A stretch of DNA of 64,000 bases from Metabacillus kandeliae (GTDB taxonomy: Bacteria > Bacillota > Bacilli > Bacillales > Bacillaceae), in assembly GCF_021166585.1 (NCBI RefSeq), contig NZ_JAJOZE010000006.1, positions 1-64,000 of the forward strand, read 5' to 3'. The notes under the pieces were generated by a model. That model was not told the DNA's origin, did no database searches, and was given only the letters and a program-made list of their open reading frames with translations. This document shows positions 40,913-50,582 of the stretch, piece after piece; within the stretch, counting starts at the first letter, position 1; each line of letters opens with the position of its first letter. The translations under genes were made by a program, and so were the position numbers.

Positions 40913-41923
40913 TCAGGTGATTGCCTTGCAAGATTCCCGCTCAATTAATTTAATGGGGATCATTTCGTTTTTTAGCGACTTTTTCTTTTGGAGGATTTGA
41001 CTTACCAGCAGCTGGGAAGCCTGTTTTCCAAGCGCTTCGGTATCCTGTTTAATTGTTGTCAGTTTAGGGCATATGTAGCTTGCCATTTCAATATCATCAA
41101 AGCCGATAATTGAAATGTCTTCAGGGATGCTTAATCCTGATTTTTTCAATTCTTCCATGGCGCCAATGGCCATCTGGTCTCCTGCAATAAAGATTGCCGT
41201 TGGGCGATCGGGATGGGTTAACAGCTTTTTCACAGCCAACCGTCCATCTTCAATAGAGAACAATCCTCCATCTATCAAGTAACCCTCAGGTATGGGAAGC
41301 TTGTTTTTCTTCATCGCTCTTTTATACCCTTTAATTCTTTCTGCTCCTGTAAATGATTCGGCGGCACCGGATATATGAGCAATTTTTTGGTGGCCTAAGG
41401 AGACCAGATAATCAACGGCTGCTTCTCCGCCTGCTATATTATCAGAATAAACTACACTGCTGTTTACCTCACTCATATCAATCACAACGATTGGTATGTC
41501 GCTATCAAGAATTTCAACAACCTGAGGATCATCTTGTGCTGAGCAGATGATGATAATTCCATCGACTCCTCTGTATTGAAAATGCTCTAGGTAGCTGGTA
41601 TTTCGATTTCGCAGGTTTTTTGAAGGGAAAATGAGATCATAGCCTTCATTTTCTGCATGCTTGCGAAAACTCTCAATGACAGCATTGAAGAAGGGATGCT
41701 TCATTCCCACCCCATTTCCTTCGGTAAACATGACACCAATGGACCAAGTTTTCTTGGTAGTAAGAGACTGGGCATGCGAATTCGGCAGATAACCCATTTC
41801 AGCCGCAACTGTTAAAATAATATTCTTCGTTTTCTCGCTGACATCCGGATAATTATTCAAAGCTTTGGAAACAGTGGTGCTGGATACTCCAGCCTTTTTT
41901 GCTACATCATAGATCGTGGTCAT
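40913..41923 (-). CDS. LacI-family transcriptional regulator of the glucan locus
   Basis: A 336-residue repressor. The N-terminal helix-turn-helix and hinge (TTIYDVAKKAGVSSTTVSKALNN...) is standard LacI, followed by a periplasmic-binding-protein-like sensor domain (about 60-330). The operator in front of it and the two before the binding-protein gene suggest it represses both its own gene and the importer/hydrolase operon, with a beta-glucan oligosaccharide as likely inducer. RBS AGGAGAATAGGA. Confidence 0.92.
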   Translation of the reverse strand: MTTIYDVAKKAGVSSTTVSKALNNYPDVSEKTKNIILTVAAEMGYLPNSHAQSLTTKKTWSIGVMFTEGNGVGMKHPFFNAVIESFRKHAENEGYDLIFPSKNLRNRNTSYLEHFQYRGVDGIIIICSAQDDPQVVEILDSDIPIVVIDMSEVNSSVVYSDNIAGGEAAVDYLVSLGHQKIAHISGAAESFTGAERIKGYKRAMKKNKLPIPEGYLIDGGLFSIEDGRLAVKKLLTHPDRPTAIFIAGDQMAIGAMEELKKSGLSIPEDISIIGFDDIEMASYICPKLTTIKQDTEALGKQASQLLVSQILQKKKSLKNEMIPIKLIERESCKAIT

Positions 41924-41940
41924 TCCTATTCTCCTTGCAT

Positions 41941-41954
41941 CGAAAGCGCTTTCG
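41941..41954. promoter_or_regulatory. LacI-type operator 3 (perfect palindrome)
   Basis: CGAAAGCGCTTTCG, perfectly symmetric, 18 bases upstream of the regulator's start. Indicates autoregulation. The rest of the 362-bp gap to purA holds the purA control region. Confidence 0.8.
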
Positions 41955-42135
41955 TTAAGTTGTATTATAAGTGGCTGATGACTAAATTAGCAAGAAGAAT
42001 TTTCTGAAAAAAGAAATTCTTTCGGTTTAATAACAGGCAAATAAAAAAGGAAATTTTGGCCTTTATTTTTAAAAATAAGCATTTAATCTGATTAAATACC
42101 TATAAATCTAGTGCTGCATGTTACTATTTAACAGT

Positions 42136-42182
42136 AAATTACGAATAAAAACCACAATGGATCCTTTTAATGTTCGGAAAAT
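42136..42182. promoter_or_regulatory. PurR operator (PurBox pair) of purA
   Basis: On the minus strand ATTTTCCGAACATT (42182-42169) fits the PurBox consensus AWWWCCGAACWWT. About 20 bp away on the plus strand lies a weaker copy, AATTACGAATAAAA (42137-42150). Two inverted PurBoxes with this spacing are the usual arrangement in Bacillus PurR promoters. Confidence 0.6.
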
Positions 42183-42185
42183 GGA

Positions 42186-42214
42186 TTGACAATTCTTTTT
42201 TCGATTGATAAAAT
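42186..42214 (+). promoter_or_regulatory. purA promoter
   Basis: Perfect TTGACA at 42186-42191 and a -10-like GATAAAAT about 16-17 bp on. It overlaps the end of the PurBox region, consistent with repression. Confidence 0.6.
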
Positions 42215-42243
42215 GTTGGATGGATTTGGTTAAAATAAGATAA

Positions 42244-43578
<1,335 letters not shown>

Positions 43579-43593
43579 TTTCTTTTTAGAAAA

Positions 43594-43639
43594 ATAAAAA
43601 GCAGAGGATTTCGTGTGTGAAATCCTCTGCTTTTTTTTC
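43594..43639 (+). terminator. purA terminator
   Basis: Perfect hairpin AAGCAGAGGATTTC / GAAATCCTCTGCTT followed by TTTTTT. It can also serve the convergent small ORF. Confidence 0.92.
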
Positions 43640-43787
43640 ACCAGCTGCTCCTGATTAACCGAAACAGCATTTTGGGTATGAACATCAACACGTTCCATAT
43701 AATTTCTGAAAGAATTGAATCACGAACTTCAGATAGGAATTCTTTAAAGTAATTCGTCCGTCTCTTTTTCCTTTTGATGAGTTTCAT
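43638..43787 (-). CDS. Small basic amphipathic ORF (49 aa)
   Basis: A 49-residue ORF, too short for most gene callers, with an ATG at 43787 and GGGAG seven bases upstream. It has a strongly basic N-terminus (KLIKRKKRR) followed by an amphipathic/hydrophobic segment (ILSEIIWNVLMFIPKMLFRLI). It ends exactly at the purA terminator, which is symmetrical and could serve both. I do not recognise a family; a membrane-associated small protein is plausible. Confidence 0.45.
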   Translation of the reverse strand: MKLIKRKKRRTNYFKEFLSEVRDSILSEIIWNVLMFIPKMLFRLIRSSW

Positions 43788-43920
43788 ATTTTGCTCCCAA
43801 TAGCTTAATTAATAGAATTATACTCCATTTCCTATTACTCAAGGCACTGCAATTTCTTAAAAATACGGCTGCATTTTTTTATCCTGAAAAATCTTTTTTC
43901 AAAATATGTGAAAAAAATGC

Positions 43921-43948
43921 TTGTCTTGCCTTTTTATTCTATGATACT
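43921..43948 (+). promoter_or_regulatory. Candidate promoter of the tRNA cluster
   Basis: TTGTCT (43921-43926), 16-bp spacer, GATACT (43943-43948), about 40 bases before tRNA-Lys. Confidence 0.45.
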
Positions 43949-43991
43949 ATTAAAAAGTTCTGTTCGACATATTGAACAAAACAGAAATCAT

Positions 43992-44064
43992 GAGCCATTA
44001 GCTCAGTCGGTAGAGCATCTGACTTTTAATCAGAGGGTCGAAGGTTCGAGTCCTTCATGGCTCA
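43992..44064 (+). tRNA. tRNA-Lys (anticodon TTT)
   Basis: A 73-nt cloverleaf: acceptor GAGCCAT/ATGGCTC, D-arm GCTCAGTCGGTAGAGC, anticodon stem CTGAC with loop TTTTAAT-type and TTT anticodon, T-arm GGTTCGAGTCC. CCA is not encoded. Confidence 0.96.
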
Positions 44065-44072
44065 CTTCTCAT

Positions 44073-44147
44073 GGCCCCTTGGTCAAGCGGTTAAGACACC
44101 GCCCTTTCACGGCGGTAACACGGGTTCGAATCCCGTAGGGGTCACCA
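44073..44147 (+). tRNA. tRNA-Glu (anticodon TTC)
   Basis: Acceptor GGCCCCT/AGGGGTC, anticodon stem CCGCC/GGCGG with loop CTTTCAC (TTC), T-arm CGGGTTCGAATCCCG, encoded CCA end. Confidence 0.96.
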
Positions 44148-44161
44148 TTACATACATAATT

Positions 44162-44238
44162 GGTCCGGTAGTTCAGTTGGTTAGAATGCCTGCCTGTCAC
44201 GCAGGAGGTCGCGGGTTCGAGTCCCGTCCGGACCGCCA
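44162..44238 (+). tRNA. tRNA-Asp (anticodon GTC)
   Basis: Acceptor GGTCCGG/CCGGACC, anticodon stem CCTGC/GCAGG with loop CTGTCAC (GTC), T-arm CGGGTTCGAGTCCCG, encoded CCA. Confidence 0.96.
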
Positions 44239-44284
44239 TTTTACTTACCTAGTGTTTTTGAATTTATGTTCAATGAATAAGGGT

Positions 44285-44407
44285 TTCAATAAGCGAGAAG
44301 GTCGAGGAAGCGACTGAGTGAGTACCGGAGCGTATGGATTATACGTGAGGATGCGATCGAAGGAGCTGACGAAGAGATTCGAAGCTTAGTGGAAGCCGTA
44401 ACTACGT
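44285..44407. other. Purine-rich structured spacer inside the tRNA cluster
   Basis: The 169 bases between tRNA-Asp and tRNA-Phe are unusually long for this cluster and carry a GA-rich sequence with short repeated GAGGA/GAAGC motifs and a small palindrome around 44335-44345 (GGATTATACG). It resembles spacers I associate with Bacillus tRNA arrays, but I cannot assign a function. It is not a cloverleaf or 5S rRNA. Confidence 0.4.
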
Positions 44408-44480
<73 letters not shown>

Positions 44481-44506
44481 TCCAAAGATTGTCCGGGGTT
44501 GCCCAA

Positions 44507-44545
44507 GAAAAAGGTCTGGAATTTTCCAGGCCTTTTTCTTTTTTT
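44507..44545 (+). terminator. Terminator of the tRNA cluster (bidirectional)
   Basis: Hairpin AAAAAGGTCTGGAA / TTCCAGGCCTTTTT with T-rich flanks on both sides. Confidence 0.85.
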
Positions 44546-44645
44546 AAAGAAAATGACCCACATTCTTCCTCCATTCCCTTCGCAAATTAGGGCAATACTG
44601 GCATGAATTACCCATCTTATTACAACAATCCGTGCAATATGACAT
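44544..44645 (-). CDS. Possible 33-aa Cys-rich ORF
   Basis: A short minus-strand frame, starting at the ATG around 44645, with the pattern C-x2-C-C...C-x2-C (SYCTDCCNKMGNSCQYCP) and a basic C-terminus, resembling a zinc knuckle. It ends at the shared terminator. No good ribosome binding site precedes the ATG, so it may be chance. Confidence 0.25.
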   Translation of the reverse strand: MSYCTDCCNKMGNSCQYCPNLRREWRKNVGHFL

Positions 44646-44795
44646 GCGAAATACAAAAAGATTACATTTCTTCAAACTTCCTGGTTCCTTTTTAGGAATA
44701 TGGTACTCTAGTAAGGTCTGTTTTTCGTACTTAATGATTAGGCTGCTTGGTACAGCAAATACATAGAGCACTAGAAGGATAGAGGAGGAATATTT

Positions 44796-46235
44796 TTGGA
44801 TTATGGAAGTAAGCACAATGGCTATAAGAGCCGTTCTTCTTTTTGGAAAAGAAGCCTGACTGGAAGCGTTTGCGCAGCTGCATTGCTGTTTGGTACAAGC
44901 GGTGCATCAGCCGATTCTGAGCTGCCAGAGGTTTATCACATTTATATAAATGGGAAAAATGCAGGGACTGTTGATGATAAATCCATCATAGAAAAGGTTT
45001 CTGAGGAAGCTATTCAAAAGGAACAGCCGAAATTTAAGGACATGCCTTTAATGATCAGCAATCTTAAAGTGGTCCCTGAGCAGGTATTCAGACCTGCTGC
45101 CGACAATGAGAAAACTGCTGAACGGATGAAAAAGGAAATGACTGTGGCGATTGAGTCAACGGCTATTTTTGCGGATGGCAAGCCGGCTGCTTTCTTTAAA
45201 TCAAAGAAAGAGGCGGAAGAGGCGCTGAAGCAGTATCAGCTGAAATATACTTCTGAACGGAAACTCAGGGAATATAAAAAATTGCAGGATGGAGAAAAGC
45301 TTCCTCCTCTTAAAGAAGGACAATCCAGGATTACAAAGCTTGAGCTGACTAACGGTGTTCACATCGGCGAGGTCAAGGCAGCTCCAAACGCGATAACAAA
45401 CGTCAAAGATGGCTTAAAGAAACTTGAGAAGGGCACAGTGAGAGAGTCTCTTTACAAGGTGCAGGAAGATGATACAAAGAGCGGCATTGCTTCCTCCTAT
45501 TCTATGAGTACGGATGAGCTGAAAAAGCTTAATCCAGGCCTCAAGGAGGACGGCAGCCTTGAAGCGGGTTCAAAAGTGAAGGTCTTAGTAAATCAGCCAT
45601 ACTTTGATGTGGTGATTCAAGAGGATGTTTCCAAGCAGGAGGCTCTTCCCTTCCAGACAGAAACGGTGAAAGATGCTTCTATGGAAAAAGGCAAAACGAT
45701 CGTGAAGCAAAAAGGAGAAGACGGGCAGGCTCAGCGCAGCTATGTTTTCAAAATTGAAAACGGCCGCTTAATTTCTCGGGAAATAGTTTCTGATCATCAG
45801 GTAAAAGAACCTGTGAAAGAGATTGTAATGAAAGGAACGAAGAAAGTGTCCTCTGTCGGAGACGGCTCACTGGAGTGGCCGGCAATGGGCGGCGTGATTA
45901 CAAGCAAGCTCGGCACGCGCTGGGGGAAATTGCATAAAGGCATTGATATTTCCGGTGTCAGCAACAAGACCATTAAAGCGGCTGACGGCGGCAAAGTGAT
46001 TTTTGCCGGCAAATCAAACGGCTACGGCAATAAAGTCGAAATTGATCATGGCAACGGGTTTAAAACTCTTTATGGCCACTTGAATTCCATTTCTGTCTCA
46101 GAGGGTGAGACAGTGGAAAAAGGCGAGAAGATTGGTGTAATGGGTTCCACAGGCCATTCAACAGGACTTCATCTGCACTTTGAAGTTTATAAAAATGGAA
46201 AACTTAAAAATCCGTTAAACTATGTGAATAAATAG
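44796..46235 (+). CDS. M23 peptidoglycan endopeptidase with LysM and G5 domains
   Basis: A 479-residue exported cell-wall hydrolase. An N-terminal signal sequence (about 19-40, SLTGSVCAAALLFGTSGASA) precedes a variable region, a LysM module (about 222-268, YKVQEDDTKSGIASSYSMSTDELKKLNPG), a G5 module (about 272-350) and the LytM/M23 catalytic domain with HKGIDIS (HxxxD), YGHL and HLHFE (HxH). The zinc ligands appear complete. The TTG at 44796 has AGGAGG upstream. It lies immediately before the wal operon; WalR controls such hydrolases in bacilli, so co-regulation is plausible but no clear WalR box was found. Confidence 0.88.
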   Translation: MDYGSKHNGYKSRSSFWKRSLTGSVCAAALLFGTSGASADSELPEVYHIYINGKNAGTVDDKSIIEKVSEEAIQKEQPKFKDMPLMISNLKVVPEQVFRPAADNEKTAERMKKEMTVAIESTAIFADGKPAAFFKSKKEAEEALKQYQLKYTSERKLREYKKLQDGEKLPPLKEGQSRITKLELTNGVHIGEVKAAPNAITNVKDGLKKLEKGTVRESLYKVQEDDTKSGIASSYSMSTDELKKLNPGLKEDGSLEAGSKVKVLVNQPYFDVVIQEDVSKQEALPFQTETVKDASMEKGKTIVKQKGEDGQAQRSYVFKIENGRLISREIVSDHQVKEPVKEIVMKGTKKVSSVGDGSLEWPAMGGVITSKLGTRWGKLHKGIDISGVSNKTIKAADGGKVIFAGKSNGYGNKVEIDHGNGFKTLYGHLNSISVSEGETVEKGEKIGVMGSTGHSTGLHLHFEVYKNGKLKNPLNYVNK

Positions 46236-46262
46236 CCTCTAGCACTGCTAGAGGTTTTTCTT
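46234..46262 (+). terminator. Terminator after the M23 peptidase
   Basis: Hairpin CCTCTAGCA / TGCTAGAGG followed by TTTTTCTT. Confidence 0.88.
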
Positions 46263-46305
46263 ATTAATTAGACTATGTTAAAGAAGAATGTTGATTTTTC
46301 CACAC

Positions 46306-46438
46306 CTGTTGATCTACGTTCCAGGCGGGAGACTCCTACGGGAGCAGCGGGACAGGTGAGACCCCGCATGCGCTAAAGCGCAGAGGAGGCTCACCGCCCG
46401 CCCCGCGGAAAGCGGACGCCTGAAACGGAAATCAACAG
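46306..46438. repeat. REP-like intergenic element, copy A
   Basis: A 133-bp GC-rich element bounded by CTGTTGAT and ATCAACAG, with internal blocks GGCGGGAGACTCCT, GAGACCCCGCA, GAGGAGGCTC and CGCGGAAAGCGGACG. It is able to fold into a multi-hairpin structure. It matches copy B (53550-53679) in the opposite orientation. No ORF inside. Confidence 0.85.
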
Positions 46439-46593
46439 CCAAATTTAATAGAGCCATTAAGTAAAATTCTTGCGTTTTCCCCCATTTTAATACAGCCTGC
46501 AAGATGACCTATTTGCCAAAGAGGGGTATACTAAAAGGTACTGCTTTACATCTTCAAGATATTATCATTTACCTGTAATAAACGAGTGCTTGT

Positions 46594-46622
46594 TTGAAAG
46601 GAATTTGTTACATTAATAATAG
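46594..46622 (+). promoter_or_regulatory. Candidate walR operon promoter
   Basis: TTGAAA (46594-46599), 17-bp spacer, TAATAG (46617-46622), 33 bases before walR. Confidence 0.5.
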
Positions 46623-46654
46623 GTCTGAAACCTTTTGCTAAAGGGGCGAAATAC

Positions 46655-47368
46655 ATGGAAAAGAAACGTATTTTAGTTGTGGATGACGAAAAACCGATTG
46701 CAGATATATTGGAATTTAATTTAAAAAAAGAAGGCTATGATGTTCATTGCGCCTATGACGGGAATGAAGCCCTTGAAAAGGTGGAAGAGCTGCAGCCGGA
46801 TCTTTTAATGCTTGATATCATGCTCCCGAACCGCGACGGCATGGAAGTGTGCCGCGAGGTCCGCAAGAAATATGAGATGCCGATTATCATGCTGACAGCG
46901 AAGGATTCAGAGATCGATAAGGTCCTTGGGCTTGAGCTTGGTGCTGATGATTATGTCACAAAGCCATTCAGCACAAGAGAGCTTTTGGCGCGGGTTAAAG
47001 CCAACCTGAGAAGGCAGCATGCGATTGGAACGGCGGAAGAACAGCAGGGAGAATCAAATGAGATTAATATCGGCTCGCTTGTTATTCATCCTGATGCCTA
47101 TGTTGTGACAAAGCGCGGCGAGACGATTGAATTGACGCACAGGGAATTTGAATTGCTTCATTATCTGGCAAAGCATATCGGCCAGGTCATGACAAGGGAG
47201 CATTTGCTTCAGACAGTTTGGGGCTATGACTACTTCGGCGACGTCCGGACTGTGGACGTGACGGTCCGCAGGCTTCGCGAAAAGATTGAAGACAATCCAA
47301 GCCATCCGACATGGATTGTGACACGAAGAGGAGTCGGCTACTATTTGCGAAATCCGGAACAGGAGTAA
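46655..47368 (+). CDS. walR: Essential response regulator WalR (YycF)
   Basis: OmpR/PhoB-type regulator of cell-wall metabolism. The receiver domain has VVDDEKPI and phospho-acceptor Asp54 (LLMLDIMLP), with K104-type KPFS. The C-terminal winged helix begins about residue 135 and has [31 protein letters not shown]. Length 237, typical. First gene of walRKHIJ-htrC. Confidence 0.98.
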   Translation: MEKKRILVVDDEKPIADILEFNLKKEGYDVHCAYDGNEALEKVEELQPDLLMLDIMLPNRDGMEVCREVRKKYEMPIIMLTAKDSEIDKVLGLELGADDYVTKPFSTRELLARVKANLRRQHAIGTAEEQQGESNEINIGSLVIHPDAYVVTKRGETIELTHREFELLHYLAKHIGQVMTREHLLQTVWGYDYFGDVRTVDVTVRRLREKIEDNPSHPTWIVTRRGVGYYLRNPEQE

Positions 47369-47374
47369 GACAGA

Positions 47375-49213
47375 ATGGGAAAAGTAAGCTTTTTTCGTTC
47401 CATCCACTTTAAATTCACGATGATCTATGTGCTGCTGATTATTATCGCCATGCAGATTATCGGTGTTTATTTTGTCAGGCAGCTTGAAACCTCTCTGAGC
47501 CAAAACTTTAAAAGCTCGCTGGTTCAAAGAATCACGCTATTATCCTCCAATGTACAGCAGGAGCTTGATAAAGACACGGCAAACAAAAAGCTGGATTCGG
47601 AACAAACAAGAGAGGATCTTACCTCGATCCTGCTTGATTTTAAAAGTGATGAAATCAGGCAGGTGCAGATTATCGACAGCAATTACCGGGTGCTTGCGAC
47701 ATCTGAGCCAAATGACCAGGTGGATGTTGGCAAAAAAACAGCCAATAAGCCGACGGTCAGGAATGCGCTTGAGTTTAATACAGCAGATGAAGAAATAAAA
47801 GTGGACCCGGCCACAAATAACCGCCTCATGGTCTCCGCAACGCCGATTGTTCTTCGAAAAGGAACTACCGGCGCTATTTATGTAGAAGCATCCATGAAGG
47901 CTGTTTTTGATCAAATGAAAGTCATCAACAACATTTTGGCAACAGGCACGGTTATTTCCCTGTTCATTACAGCGATCCTTGGTATTATCCTGGCGAGAAC
48001 GATCACAAGGCCGCTCTCTGATATGCGGAAGCATGCGATGGAGCTGGCGAAAGGGAATTTTAAGCGGAAGGTTCGGGTATACGGCCACGACGAAATCGGC
48101 CAGCTTGCCTCTACCTTTAACCATTTGACTGAGGAGCTCGATGAGGCGCACGCCCAGACAGAAGGCGAACGGAAAAAACTCGACTCTGTGATTACCAATA
48201 TGACAGACGGCGTCCTTGCCACAAACAGGCTTGGCGAGATTATCCTCATCAATGAAATTGCGCTGCAAATGCTGAATGTTTCACGTGGAACAGCTATTCA
48301 TACTCCGATCACAAAGCTTCTTGAAATTGAAGAAGAGGTCACGTTTGATCAGCTGATTGAAAATCCTGATTCGATGATCCTTGATGTGAGCTCAGAGGAC
48401 AAGCCCTACATCCTGCGAGTTAACTTCTCCATTATTCAGCAGGAGAGCAGGATTGACGGCCTCATCGCGGTTATCTACGACATTACCGAGCAGGAGAAAA
48501 TCGACCAGGAAAGACGGGAGTTTGTCGCAAACGTCTCACATGAACTGCGCACTCCTCTGACAACGATGAGAAGCTATCTTGAGGCGCTTGCCGAAGGAGC
48601 TTGGGAAGATAAAGAAATTGCCCCTCATTTTCTGCAGGTGACTCAAAATGAAACAGAGCGGATGATCCGTCTTGTTAATGACCTTCTGAATCTCTCAAAG
48701 CTCGACAGCAAGGATTACCGCCTGTCCAAAGACTGGGTGAATTTCACGGACTTTTTCAATAAAATCATTGACCGGTTTGAAATGACCAAATCACAGCACG
48801 TCTCTTTCAGACGCCTGCTTCCTGATAAAGAACTCTTTGTAGACATTGATACAGATAAAATTACACAGGTGCTCGACAATATTATTTCAAATGCTATGAA
48901 ATATTCTCCTGAGGGAGGCCTCATCACCTTCAGGGTCATTGAAGAAGAGGAAGAAATCGTCATCAGCATTAAAGATGAAGGTGTCGGCATACCGAAGGAC
49001 AGTCTGAAGAAAATCTTTGAGCGCTTTTACCGTGTGGATAAAGCCCGAACGAGAAGGCTCGGAGGTACAGGACTTGGCCTTGCGATAGCCAAAGAAGTCG
49101 TCAATGCGCATGACGGGGAAATTTGGGCTGAAAGCAAAGAAGGAAAAGGGACTGTTGTCTCCTTCACGCTGCCGTTCAGTCCAGATCAAGAGGATGAGTG
49201 GGATGAAGCGTGA
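47375..49213 (+). CDS. walK: Sensor histidine kinase WalK (YycG)
   Basis: Partner kinase of WalR, 612 residues. Two membrane helices (about 10-32 and 183-203) flank an extracytoplasmic PAS-like domain. HAMP, cytoplasmic PAS, HisKA with FVANVSHELRTPLTTMRS and an HATPase domain (NIISNAMKYSPEGG, GVGIPKD, GGTGLGLAIAKE) follow. A parS site is embedded at about codons 301-306. Six bases after walR; overlaps walH. Confidence 0.98.
   Translation: MGKVSFFRSIHFKFTMIYVLLIIIAMQIIGVYFVRQLETSLSQNFKSSLVQRITLLSSNVQQELDKDTANKKLDSEQTREDLTSILLDFKSDEIRQVQIIDSNYRVLATSEPNDQVDVGKKTANKPTVRNALEFNTADEEIKVDPATNNRLMVSATPIVLRKGTTGAIYVEASMKAVFDQMKVINNILATGTVISLFITAILGIILARTITRPLSDMRKHAMELAKGNFKRKVRVYGHDEIGQLASTFNHLTEELDEAHAQTEGERKKLDSVITNMTDGVLATNRLGEIILINEIALQMLNVSRGTAIHTPITKLLEIEEEVTFDQLIENPDSMILDVSSEDKPYILRVNFSIIQQESRIDGLIAVIYDITEQEKIDQERREFVANVSHELRTPLTTMRSYLEALAEGAWEDKEIAPHFLQVTQNETERMIRLVNDLLNLSKLDSKDYRLSKDWVNFTDFFNKIIDRFEMTKSQHVSFRRLLPDKELFVDIDTDKITQVLDNIISNAMKYSPEGGLITFRVIEEEEEIVISIKDEGVGIPKDSLKKIFERFYRVDKARTRRLGGTGLGLAIAKEVVNAHDGEIWAESKEGKGTVVSFTLPFSPDQEDEWDEA
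48277..48292. promoter_or_regulatory. parS: parS centromere site inside walK
   Basis: TGTTTCACGTGGAACA, the exact reverse complement of the B. subtilis parS consensus TGTTCCACGTGAAACA. It lies in the coding sequence (residues NVSRGT). B. subtilis also has a parS in yycG/walK, so the location is conserved. It is the only perfect parS I found in the window. Confidence 0.92.
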
Positions 49214-50582
49214 ACAGGCTAAAACAATAACGCTGACTCTATTAACCGTGATCAGCATTATTCTGACATGGAACATTTGGACGTTTCAGCCAAACTATGA
49301 TTATATTCAGCGCAGTGAATACCTTGAAACACAGGGACTCTCTGAACCTGGCAAAACGAAGCTGATTTCTGATGTCATCAGGCCGCAGCAGATTTTTTAC
49401 CATAATGACAAAAAGCATCTTGGAACCTTCAATCCGATCACCATCAATAAAGCATGGTCTTTAATGATGGGCTGGAACATTGAAGGCTCCAGAGTGGTGA
49501 CAGATGAGCACAAGGGGAATTTTCTTAACTGGCTGCAGGGCGAAGACGGGGAAAAGAAAGCCGAATTTGTTCTGCCGGATGAAATCCATACAGATACGCT
49601 TCAGGCGATTTTCTCCAAGTGGAAGCAGCAGAAATATCCCTCATCGTTTGACCGGATTATGATTCCGCTGAAAGACAGCTACAATTCAAAGCGGCAAAGT
49701 CCGATCTATTTCGTCTCCTATCAAAACCAGCTAGTAGTGGAAGCAGAGGTCAGCGAGTCAGAGATTCAGCAGCTCGACAAGCAGGTTTTCGGGCCGCTTT
49801 TCAGCTTTGAGCCTTACGAGGCGGAGGAGATTTCTCCCTCCCTTATGCTGATGCTTCCGAAGCAAAGCCTGAACTTAAAGCATTACACGTATGATACAGC
49901 ATCGTATCAGCCTGACACATTCAAGCAGGTGATGTTTGACAACCCTAACAGCCCAAACACCCCTGTCATCAGCCAGCAGAAGGAATCTGGGATGATTGAA
50001 TACACAGATACATCCCATTTCCTTGAAGTCTCTCCTAATGAAAAGAAAATGACATTTCGCAGAACGGCCGCTCCTGCCCTTTCTCCTGATGCGCCGCAGC
50101 TTATTCAGCAAAGTATCGATTTTTTAAACAATCACCGCGGCTGGACAGATAACTACATGTTTTTCCGAATGAACAATGCAGCAAATTCAGCTGTATCGTT
50201 CCGGCTGAAGCTGAAAAACGGTGTCCCGGTTTTTCCAAGCGATGAAAATCCTTTTGGGCCTACAGATATTGTAGAAGAATGGGGCAGCAGCGATATTGCG
50301 AGATATGTCAGACCGACATACCGCCTGAAGTCAGAGGTCAACAATTCTGACCAAAGCATTATGTCCGGCAGTGAACTGATGAAGAATTTGAAAAAACGGC
50401 CTGATCTCTACAATCCAAAGACGGTGAAAAATATCTTTCCTGGCTATGAAATGAGTGCGAGCGACCGCTCTCAAATGGTGAATATTGATCCCGCCTGGTT
50501 TATCGAAACCAAAGACGGCCGCATCAAGGCTATCCACTTCGATAATCGTGTCATAAGGGGGAAAGCCAATGGATTGGAGTAG
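49203..50582 (+). CDS. walH: WalK-modulating membrane protein WalH (YycH)
   Basis: A 459-residue protein with one N-terminal membrane helix (about 8-26, TITLTLLTVISIILTWNIW) and a large extracytoplasmic domain. With WalI it adjusts WalK activity. The ATG at 49203 (MKREQAKTITL) matches the family and overlaps the walK stop by 11 bases; the track extension to 49104 is inside walK. Confidence 0.92.
   Translation: MKREQAKTITLTLLTVISIILTWNIWTFQPNYDYIQRSEYLETQGLSEPGKTKLISDVIRPQQIFYHNDKKHLGTFNPITINKAWSLMMGWNIEGSRVVTDEHKGNFLNWLQGEDGEKKAEFVLPDEIHTDTLQAIFSKWKQQKYPSSFDRIMIPLKDSYNSKRQSPIYFVSYQNQLVVEAEVSESEIQQLDKQVFGPLFSFEPYEAEEISPSLMLMLPKQSLNLKHYTYDTASYQPDTFKQVMFDNPNSPNTPVISQQKESGMIEYTDTSHFLEVSPNEKKMTFRRTAAPALSPDAPQLIQQSIDFLNNHRGWTDNYMFFRMNNAANSAVSFRLKLKNGVPVFPSDENPFGPTDIVEEWGSSDIARYVRPTYRLKSEVNNSDQSIMSGSELMKNLKKRPDLYNPKTVKNIFPGYEMSASDRSQMVNIDPAWFIETKDGRIKAIHFDNRVIRGKANGLE

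Noticed and set aside
43908-44317. Short ORFs over the tRNA genes
   Set aside because: They are translations of tRNA sequence.
47540-48268. 242-aa minus-strand ORF inside walK
   Set aside because: Antisense shadow of a conserved kinase, with no RBS or domain.
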